DNA of 35,839 nucleotides from Lysobacterales bacterium (lineage in GTDB: Bacteria; Pseudomonadota; Gammaproteobacteria; Xanthomonadales; Marinicellaceae), in the NCBI GenBank assembly GCA_027067055.1, contig JAMOMK010000080.1, forward strand, positions 1 to 35,839, read 5' to 3'. Below, piece by piece: positions 1 through 5,108 of the stretch. The stretch's first letter is position 1. Every line of letters starts with the position of its first letter. A model generated the notes under the pieces. That model made no database searches and was not told where the DNA came from. It saw nothing but the letters and a program-made list of their open reading frames with translations. Made by a program: the position numbers and the translations under genes.

Positions 1-232
1 GATAGCAGGCATTCATATTAGAATACAAGGTATTATCAGAACAGTTTTCAGCAAGTTGGAAATATTGAGATTTTAACTAAAAACCATGTCAAGAAATATC
101 TTTTATATTCGCTGAATAGTTACGATTAAAGTATCTATCCGCTTGTTCTACACCCCATTTGTGATAGCCGTAAGAATAAATTTGTCGCAAATCTTCTTTG
201 GCTTCTAAATTAATTTTATAGCTTAATCTCAA
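1..232 (-). pseudogene. Decayed ParE/RelE-family toxin
   Basis: Directly after the ParD-like antitoxin on the minus strand, a reading frame opening at a TTG (230-232, inside the antitoxin 3' end) reads MRLSYKINLEAKEDLRQIYS, then continues to KWGVEQADRYF. These are the N-terminal beta strand and first helices typical of ParE toxins. The frame then meets TGA at 89-91 and TAG shortly after. Still in the same frame, it resumes with text resembling the middle of ParE (YFQLAEN) before running off the window. Active toxins of this family have about 95-100 residues; only 47 codons are open here. I infer an inactivated toxin with its antitoxin retained. The left end is cut by the window, so the C-terminus cannot be judged. 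Confidence 0.6.
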
Positions 233-467
233 TACCTAAATCCTTTTTAAATTCTGACAAAATATCAGCTTGTCCTTGTGTAGTAAAGCCATTTTTTTCA
301 GCTTGTATCAGTTTTGCTCGGATAATATTTAACTTATCTTCTTTAACCCGTGCTTGGCGAATCAAATCGTTAACCAGCTCACTTTTGCTTTTATATTCTT
401 GAGATTCTATTTGGGTGTTTATCCAATTATTATTAGGTTCTGTAAATGAAATACTTTGTCTAGTCAT
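216..467 (-). CDS. ParD-like antitoxin (CopG/ribbon-helix-helix type)
   Basis: This 83-residue protein begins MTRQSISFTEPNNNWINTQI and continues with YKSKSELVNDLIRQAR. That is the N-terminal DNA-binding strand followed by the two helices of ParD/CopG-type antitoxins; the charged C-terminal part normally wraps the toxin. The start at 467 is preferred over an upstream in-frame ATG at 494 because the family begins with this motif; neither has a clear Shine-Dalgarno sequence. It overlaps the start of the toxin frame, the usual ParDE arrangement. Because the toxin looks broken, this antitoxin may now act alone as a repressor or anti-addiction protein, or may itself be decaying. Family assignment is good; function here is inferred. 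Confidence 0.75.
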   Translation of the reverse strand: MTRQSISFTEPNNNWINTQIESQEYKSKSELVNDLIRQARVKEDKLNIIRAKLIQAEKNGFTTQGQADILSEFKKDLGIEIKL

Positions 468-486
468 AATATTAATACTTGTAATG

Positions 487-521
487 TGGTGCAATAATAC
501 ATCATTTCTGCACCATGTGCA
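487..521. promoter_or_regulatory. Possible operator of the parD-like gene
   Basis: Just upstream of the antitoxin start are TGGTGCA (487-493) and TGCACCA (509-515), an inverted pair 15 nt apart. A tighter palindrome, TGCAC-CAT-GTGCA, occupies 509-521. ParD-type proteins autoregulate by binding palindromes at this place, so this is a candidate operator. It rests on symmetry and position only. Confidence 0.3.
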
Positions 522-587
522 ATTTTAGATGTTTAATTAATATGGGAAATTTATAAATCTATATACTGGGTATTTGATTGAATAATG

Positions 588-622
588 CTGTTGGGTTTCG
601 TACCTCAACGCCAAACTACGAA
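588..622. repeat. Short intergenic GTTGGGTTTCGT-type repeat
   Basis: The stretch around GTTGGGTTTCGTACCTCAAC resembles a short imperfect palindromic repeat found between genes in many Proteobacteria, as I recall it. It lies at the 3' end of the 624-1352 gene, which ends on the complementary strand, so it could help terminate it. No second copy is visible in this window. Confidence 0.25.
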
Positions 623-623
623 T

Positions 624-1352
624 TTATCCCTTTTTCGGGTGGGCAAAATGATAATAGCTATTATTAAGTTGTTGCAAGACTTCTTGATGGGCTTTTAGTC
701 GTGTTGGGTTTAAGCGTTTGCCTTGTAAAGTGATGAGTTGGGTATCTTGATAATCTTGCACTTTGGCAATCAATGTGAAAGTGACGTTATCGGTTTGGAC
801 TTGATAGGATTCTTTGAGGGTGGTTGTTTTGTTCCATCTTTTTTTTAAGTTGTGGGTGATTTGTTGGCTGAGGTATTTTAGGTCTTTGCTGTTGTCAGTT
901 TTGGGAAATAAGGTGGGCAAGAAGTGCTTGAAATAGCCATAGGTTAAGCTTTCACTTAATGGATCGTTTTGGTTTTTGCTTATGCCAATGATGATGCAAT
1001 AACAGGCGAAACAACATTGGTCATAGTCCTGTTGGTTTTCGTGTTTGATGGTAAAGTATTTAAGAGCATTGGCTTTTTCCATGATTTCGATGATGTGGCT
1101 TTTGTTTTTTATCAATAAGCGATAAAGCCGTGATTGACTTTCGGGATGGATGAAGTTTTTATTGATGATGTAGTGGTAAAAGCTGTTGTCAAACTCTGCT
1201 TTGCCGATGACTTGGGTGATTAAGACTCTATCAGGTATTTGTAGTTTGCCTTGTTGGCATTGGATTATGTCTTTGCATATCTTGGTTTTTGCATAGTTGG
1301 CGTTTAAAAATGCTTTGAGTTTGCTGATGATGTGGTTTTGTTTTCTTGCCAT
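624..1352 (-). CDS. Hypothetical protein, 242 aa
   Basis: I do not recognise this protein. It has 242 residues, a basic N-terminus (MARKQNHIISKLKAFL), a Cys-rich hydrophobic patch near the middle (QCCFACYCIIIGI, about residues 112-124) and a Lys/Arg/Gln-rich C-terminal third ending HFAHPKKG. No signal peptide or clear transmembrane helix is visible, and no nuclease, integrase or helix-turn-helix motif is recognised. It starts 36 nt downstream of the CCA end of the odd tRNA gene, on the same strand, and could be cotranscribed with it. The position beside a tRNA and next to a toxin-antitoxin remnant suggests accessory DNA, but this is inference. Confidence 0.6.
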   Translation of the reverse strand: MARKQNHIISKLKAFLNANYAKTKICKDIIQCQQGKLQIPDRVLITQVIGKAEFDNSFYHYIINKNFIHPESQSRLYRLLIKNKSHIIEIMEKANALKYFTIKHENQQDYDQCCFACYCIIIGISKNQNDPLSESLTYGYFKHFLPTLFPKTDNSKDLKYLSQQITHNLKKRWNKTTTLKESYQVQTDNVTFTLIAKVQDYQDTQLITLQGKRLNPTRLKAHQEVLQQLNNSYYHFAHPKKG

Positions 1353-1388
1353 TTTTATCTTTGTTCATTGTTATTGGAGCGGTGCTAC

Positions 1389-1483
1389 TGGAGCGGACGA
1401 CGGGATTTGAACCCGCGCTACTCGGGGGGAAACCCGATAAACAGGTACTGAAAACCTGCGTGCTACCGTTACACTACGTCCGC
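1389..1483 (-). tRNA. Atypical tRNA: Gly-like body, UCA anticodon, extra CCC-containing hairpin
   Basis: On the minus strand the gene runs from GCGGACG (1477-1483) to an encoded CCA (1389-1391). The acceptor is a perfect 7-bp stem (GCGGACG/CGTCCGC) with discriminator U73. The D arm is GTGT-AACGGTA-GCAC and the T arm GCGGG-TTCAAAT-CCCGT. After one junction base comes CAGGT-TTTCAGT-ACCTG, a canonical 5-bp/7-nt anticodon arm whose anticodon is UCA, complementary to UGA. Four bases later a second perfect 5-bp hairpin, TCGGG-TTTCCC-CCCGA, is followed by GTAGC and the T arm. Body, discriminator and first acceptor pairs match bacterial tRNA-Gly. Length (95 nt) and UCA would make software call tRNA-Sec, but Sec features (8-bp acceptor, 6-bp D stem, G73) are absent. 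Intact stems argue against simple decay; charging and decoding are unknown. Confidence 0.85.
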
Positions 1484-1493
1484 TTATGTGCGT

Positions 1494-1499
1494 ATTATA
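1494..1499 (-). promoter_or_regulatory. -10 box of the atypical tRNA gene
   Basis: A perfect TATAAT lies on the minus strand, ten bases before the mature tRNA 5' end at 1483, placing transcription start only a few bases upstream of the tRNA. The region 17 nt further upstream (TCAAAG) is a poor -35 match and overlaps the terminator hairpin, so a partial promoter or an extra activator is possible. Confidence 0.45.
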
Positions 1500-1508
1500 A
1501 CGTGAAAC

Positions 1509-1539
1509 AAAAAAACCTTTGAGAATTATCTCAAAGGTT
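1509..1539 (-). terminator. Rho-independent terminator upstream of the tRNA
   Basis: A perfect 11-bp stem (AACCTTTGAGA / TCTCAAAGGTT, loop of four bases) is followed on the minus strand by seven T. It would stop minus-strand transcription just before the tRNA promoter. No minus-strand gene is visible between 1540 and the divergent can gene, so it is an orphan terminator: a lost gene, an unseen small RNA, or insulation of the tRNA. Confidence 0.65.
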
Positions 1540-1675
1540 ATCAAACATATCAACTTTGTGATTTAATGTATGAGACAGTATAGTAAGGTTTGGTTCCACC
1601 AAATAATTTAGGACGGGTTGATTATAGAAGCAGTTTAAACACCGTTGGAGTTAGAATAAAACTTTTTTTTAGCCT

Positions 1676-1731
1676 CAGCGTTTGAACCACCCCGACCTGC
1701 ACCCACCCCTCCAAAGGAGGGGAATTTTTCG
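1676..1731. repeat. REP-like palindrome, related to the 27-kb repeats
   Basis: The stretch contains CCACCCC, then CCCCTCCAAAGGAGGGG (1708-1724), a nearly perfect palindrome. Read on the other strand it resembles the right-hand palindrome of the repeats at 27136-27294 and 27565-27722 (CCCTCCTTTGCAAAGGAGGG followed by GGGGTGG). The rest of the 1554-1790 gap holds no gene I can support. Confidence 0.5.
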
Positions 1732-1790
1732 AGTTTATTTAAATAATAATTTAAAGCAATTATTTTTGAAAAGTAGTATACTAGTCAGTC

Positions 1791-2423
1791 ATGAAATCAC
1801 TTAAAAACTTATTTAAAAATAACCAAGAGTGGGCAGAGAGAATAAAACAAGAAGACCCTGCCTTTTTTAAAAACCTCAGTAATCAACAAGCTCCAGAATA
1901 TTTATGGATTGGTTGTTCTGACTCGCGCGTTCCTGCTAATCAAATCGTTAACTTAGCTCCCGGTGAAGTATTTGTGCACCGCAATATTGCCAATGTAGTT
2001 GTGCACACGGACTTGAATTGCTTATCGGTTATTCAATTTGCTGTGGATATCTTAAAAGTTAAGCATATTATTGTTTGTGGTCATTATGGTTGTGGTGGTA
2101 TCAAATCTGCCATGGAAAAAACCAAATCAGGACATAAAACCAAAAACGTCTGTTTGATTGATAACTGGCTAGGACATATCGAAGATGTCGCTCGTTTCAA
2201 TAAGGAAGAGCTAAAAGATCTCAGAGGCAAACAACGTTATGACCGTATGTGCGAACTCAATGTTATTGAACAAGTCAAAAACGTTTGCAATACATCCATT
2301 GTCAACAAAGCATGGAATGATGGAGCGGATTTGACGGTACATGGTTGGATTTATGATATCAACAATGGCATTTTAAAAGACCTAAAAACAGGCTTAAATA
2401 CCAGTAAAAAGAGAAAAGACTAA
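1791..2423 (+). CDS. can: Beta-class carbonic anhydrase
   Basis: This 210-residue cytoplasmic enzyme interconverts CO2 and bicarbonate. Zinc ligands and the catalytic dyad are visible: C42, D44 and R46 in CSDSR, and H98 and C101 in GHYGCGG. The R64-N65-I66-A67-N68 segment and the C-terminal GWIYDINNG strand are typical of plant-type/Can beta-carbonic anhydrases, and the length matches the E. coli enzyme. It is the first gene of a tight plus-strand pair; the tryptophanase-family gene starts 16 nt after its stop. In bacteria at ambient CO2 such enzymes supply bicarbonate for carboxylases. Pairing with a PLP lyase is not a standard operon and may simply reflect shared transcription. Identification is firm. 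Confidence 0.96.
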   Translation: MKSLKNLFKNNQEWAERIKQEDPAFFKNLSNQQAPEYLWIGCSDSRVPANQIVNLAPGEVFVHRNIANVVVHTDLNCLSVIQFAVDILKVKHIIVCGHYGCGGIKSAMEKTKSGHKTKNVCLIDNWLGHIEDVARFNKEELKDLRGKQRYDRMCELNVIEQVKNVCNTSIVNKAWNDGADLTVHGWIYDINNGILKDLKTGLNTSKKRKD

Positions 2424-2439
2424 TAGAGAAAAGACTACT
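2410..2439. repeat. 15-bp tandem duplication at the can/tnaA junction
   Basis: AGAGAAAAGACTAAT (2410-2424) is followed immediately by AGAGAAAAGACTACT (2425-2439), 14 of 15 identical. The first copy contains the can stop codon. The second is the whole leader of the next gene, whose ATG begins at 2440. It looks like a recent slippage duplication that separated the two genes and copied a purine-rich ribosome-binding region. Confidence 0.8.
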
Positions 2440-3816
2440 ATGAAACATAAAACCATTATTGAACCATTTCGTATTAAATCAGTTGAACCGATTGAAATGT
2501 CAACCGAAGAGCAGCGCATTGATTTTTTAGCACAAGCACACAACAATTTATTTCTAATCGAATCCAAAAAAGTCATTATTGATTTACTTACTGATAGCGG
2601 CACATCAGCTATGAGTGCAGAACAATGGGCAGGAATTATGCGAGGTGATGAATCTTATGCTGGTGCGCGTAGTTGGGAGCGTATGCGTGATGCAGTGCGT
2701 GATTTAACCGGTTGCCAATACATCATACCAACACACCAAGGCCGTGCGGGAGAGAGTATTTTATACACCCAACTTGGCGGCAAAGGCAAGGTCTTTATCA
2801 GCAATACCCATTTTGATACCACCCGTGCCAACATCGAATACGGTGGAGCAACGGCAATTGACTGCCTAACCAAAGAAGGACAACAACCCGCTCTAGAGCA
2901 TCCCTTCAAAGGCAACATAGACATTGCAAAACTCGAAGCTGCCATAATAGAACACGGTGCAGAAAATATTGGTGCTGTCATTTTAACAGTGACCAACAAC
3001 TCAGGTGGTGGGCAACCTGTGAGCATGCAAAATGCCAAAGATGTGCGCACAATTTGCGACAAATACGATGTTCTTTATTTACTTGATTGCTGTCGAATCG
3101 CCGAAAACTCCTACTTTATTGCCCAACGCGAAGGAGCCTATAAAAATGTAGAATACCGTAAGATTGCTCAAGAAATGTTTGATTTAGTCGATGGTAGCAT
3201 CATGAGTGCCAAAAAAGATGCTCTGGTTAATATGGGCGGATTTATTGCCCTAAAATCCAAAGAAATTGCCGATTCTTGCACCAATACACTTATCATTAAA
3301 GAAGGATTTGTCACCTATGGCGGCTTATCTGGTCGTGATATGGAAGCACTTGCCATCGGTTTGGTTGAAGTATTTGACAAAGATTACCTGCATTACCGCA
3401 TTACCAGCACAACCTATTTGGGTGATAAATTGCACCAAATGGGTGTGCCTGTTATGCGTCCAATCGGTGGACATGCGGTTTATATTGATGCCAAAGCATT
3501 TTATCCACACATTCCTGTAAACCAATACCCTGGACAAGCTCTTGCTTGTGACTTGTACATTAAAGGCGGTATTCGTGGTTGTGAAATTGGTTCGGTGATG
3601 TTTGGCAGATATGATAAAAATGGCGAGTTAGTATCCGCTCCAATGGAGCTGGTTAGATTAGCTATCCCAAGAAGGGTTTACACCCAAAGTCATATCGATT
3701 ATGTGATTGAAACCTTTGAAGAAATTATCAAAGGAAAAGAACACTCACAAGGCATAAAAATCACTTACGAACCTGAATTTTTACGCCACTTTACTGCACA
3801 TTTTGAACGAATTTAA
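2440..3816 (+). CDS. Tryptophanase / tyrosine phenol-lyase family beta-eliminating lyase
   Basis: This 458-residue PLP fold-type I enzyme splits an aromatic amino acid to pyruvate, ammonia and indole or phenol. Family landmarks are EPFRIKSVE at the N-terminus, IDLLTDSGT, IPTHQGR, SAKKDALVNMGG with the PLP lysine at K259, YGGLSGRDMEA, and the C-terminal YEPEFLRHFTAHF. Overall wording is close to tyrosine phenol-lyases (AMSAEQWAG, PIGGHAV). Two positions that set substrate choice look like tryptophanase: D126 in FDTT, where TPL has Thr124, and I383 in CEIG, where TPL has Arg381. I therefore favour tryptophanase (indole production). No TnaC-type leader and no TnaB permease are nearby; expression probably comes from the can promoter. 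Family is firm, substrate moderate. Confidence 0.9.
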   Translation: MKHKTIIEPFRIKSVEPIEMSTEEQRIDFLAQAHNNLFLIESKKVIIDLLTDSGTSAMSAEQWAGIMRGDESYAGARSWERMRDAVRDLTGCQYIIPTHQGRAGESILYTQLGGKGKVFISNTHFDTTRANIEYGGATAIDCLTKEGQQPALEHPFKGNIDIAKLEAAIIEHGAENIGAVILTVTNNSGGGQPVSMQNAKDVRTICDKYDVLYLLDCCRIAENSYFIAQREGAYKNVEYRKIAQEMFDLVDGSIMSAKKDALVNMGGFIALKSKEIADSCTNTLIIKEGFVTYGGLSGRDMEALAIGLVEVFDKDYLHYRITSTTYLGDKLHQMGVPVMRPIGGHAVYIDAKAFYPHIPVNQYPGQALACDLYIKGGIRGCEIGSVMFGRYDKNGELVSAPMELVRLAIPRRVYTQSHIDYVIETFEEIIKGKEHSQGIKITYEPEFLRHFTAHFERI

Positions 3817-3891
3817 TTATTTGTTAGACAAATGGGATTTAATTTGAGGTATTATGGTCATATTCTACAACCTATAACAAATGACTCTTTT

Positions 3892-4383
3892 ATGTTTAAA
3901 AAACTAACCTTAATACTTTTAATTATTAGCACATCATCAATGGCTTATTTACCAAACCAAGGTGATGATGCTCCTGATTTTGAAATAACATCAATCAATG
4001 GTGAGCATTTTAAACTCAGTGATTTCAAAGGAAAACAAAGCGTCTATGTGGTTTATTGGAACACTTGGTGCTATTACTGCATGAAGAAAGTTTCAAAATT
4101 AAAAGCTATAGAAAAAAACTTTAGTGACAAAATAAAAATTATCGCAATTAATACTTCACGCGATGATTCTATTCAAGAATCATTGGCGTTTCAAAAACGC
4201 TTTGACATTAATTATTTTCTTGCCTTTGATGACAATGAAATCATCACAGACCTGTACAATGTTCATGGTGTTCCTACCGAGTTCATTATTGACATTAATG
4301 GAGTTATCCAACACCGTGATGATGTTCCTGATGAGATTGAAGCACATTTGAGCAAATGGAATACAGTGAAAAATCATGAGTAA
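3892..4383 (+). CDS. Periplasmic TlpA/ResA-like thioredoxin
   Basis: The protein is 163 residues from the ATG at 3892. An upstream in-frame ATG at 3832 would add 20 residues without a signal sequence, whereas 3892 gives a clean export signal (KKLTLILLIISTSSMA). The mature part begins GDDAPDFEI, the AhpC-TSA/redoxin opening, and carries a CxxC redox centre C60-Y-Y-C63 in WNTWCYYC. The cis-Pro is in GVPTEF near residue 130. It is likely a membrane-tethered or periplasmic thiol oxidoreductase. Its last codons overlap the next gene by 8 nt, so it is translationally coupled to a Tat-exported dehydrogenase subunit and may keep that enzyme's cysteines or cofactor partner reduced; that role is inferred. 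Confidence 0.85.
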   Translation: MFKKLTLILLIISTSSMAYLPNQGDDAPDFEITSINGEHFKLSDFKGKQSVYVVYWNTWCYYCMKKVSKLKAIEKNFSDKIKIIAINTSRDDSIQESLAFQKRFDINYFLAFDDNEIITDLYNVHGVPTEFIIDINGVIQHRDDVPDEIEAHLSKWNTVKNHE

Positions 4384-5050
4384 ACACGCAAAATCGGCAG
4401 GCGATGCTCACTATTTAACGCAAAAGCCAACAATCAAAGCTTTCAAAGAGCATTGGACAACTGGTATTAGTCGCCGAAGCTTTATTAAAAGCACTGCCAT
4501 TATTTCATTGCTTGCAAGTATGCCAGCATGTAAGCCCTCTATTGATAATCAAAAATTAGTTAAGCCAAAACTAAAATCAACCATCCCAACAGTAAAAATT
4601 CCAAAGCAAGCATTTAATACCGAACAAAAACTAGATTTAGATGCTATTTTTATGCGTTTGCTACCAGATGATGACGATGGACCAAGTGCCAATGACCTCA
4701 ATGTCACTACCTATCTTGAATGGGCAATGACTGATGAGGTCAATATCAATGATGGCGATCCAGAATTTATCATAAAAGGCATTGGCTGGATTAATCAACT
4801 GGCACAAGACGAAGTTGGAATGCGTTTTCGTGATGCCAGTAACAAACAACAAGATGAGCTAATTACCCAAAGTATTAACTCCAAAGCGGGTCGAAACTGG
4901 GCTTCAATTCTACTCTATTACTTGGTTGAAGCCATTACACTTGATCCGTTTTATGGCGGCAACACTAATCAGATTGCCTGGCAATGGCTAGAACATCAGG
5001 GTGGATTTCCTCACCCTATTCAAGGCAAAACTTACCGAGATTTCGAATAA
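4376..5050 (+). CDS. Gluconate 2-dehydrogenase subunit 3-like protein (Tat-exported)
   Basis: This 224-residue protein has a twin-arginine signal (SRRSFIK at about residues 32-38, then a hydrophobic stretch ending SMPAC). The Tat motif is preceded by an unusually long N-terminal tail of some 30 residues. The mature part (LDAIFMRLLPDDDDGPSAND, then FYGGN, W-LEHQGGFPHP) fits the small gamma subunit of membrane-bound gluconate/sorbitol-type dehydrogenases. These chaperone and co-export a GMC flavoprotein, which here is encoded just downstream. The usual third partner, a multihaem cytochrome c, is not adjacent. The start overlaps the thioredoxin stop. The family is recognisable; the sugar or alcohol substrate cannot be told. 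Confidence 0.85.
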   Translation: MSKHAKSAGDAHYLTQKPTIKAFKEHWTTGISRRSFIKSTAIISLLASMPACKPSIDNQKLVKPKLKSTIPTVKIPKQAFNTEQKLDLDAIFMRLLPDDDDGPSANDLNVTTYLEWAMTDEVNINDGDPEFIIKGIGWINQLAQDEVGMRFRDASNKQQDELITQSINSKAGRNWASILLYYLVEAITLDPFYGGNTNQIAWQWLEHQGGFPHPIQGKTYRDFE

Positions 5051-5074
5051 TGAAAACCTACAAATTATATAGAG

Positions 5075-5094
5075 ATACCTGCCTATGCAGGTAT
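5075..5094. repeat. Intergenic palindrome between subunit 3 and GMC genes
   Basis: ATACCTGC-CTAT-GCAGGTAT is an 8-bp perfect inverted repeat in the 58-bp gap. There is no T-run, so it is not a classical terminator. It resembles short mobile palindromes of the REP type, and could stabilise or attenuate the operon transcript. Confidence 0.55.
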
Positions 5095-5108
5095 GACGTT
5101 GTTATATT

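Noticed and set aside
624-1352. Integrase of a tRNA-targeted island
   Set aside because: Position beside a tRNA is suggestive, but no tyrosine- or serine-recombinase motif is visible in the protein.
1389-1483. Ordinary selenocysteine tRNA (selC)
   Set aside because: UCA anticodon and 95-nt length fit, but the acceptor has 7 bp not 8, the D stem 4 bp not 6, the discriminator is U not G, and the extra hairpin is set off by 4 and 5 unpaired bases. No sel genes are present in the window.
1389-1483. Class II tRNA-Ser or tRNA-Leu
   Set aside because: The anticodon UCA belongs to neither, and the acceptor ends and U73 match glycine tRNAs instead.
1371-1553. A 60-codon open frame over the tRNA
   Set aside because: It is a chance frame across the tRNA gene and its leader; the tRNA explains the sequence.
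2655-3062. Long antisense frame within the tryptophanase-family gene
   Set aside because: It is a shadow of a clearly coding strand, with no recognisable protein features or ribosome-binding site.
2440-3816. Plain assignment as tyrosine phenol-lyase
   Set aside because: Overall similarity is high, but the two positions needed for tyrosine cleavage are Asp and Ile, as in tryptophanase.
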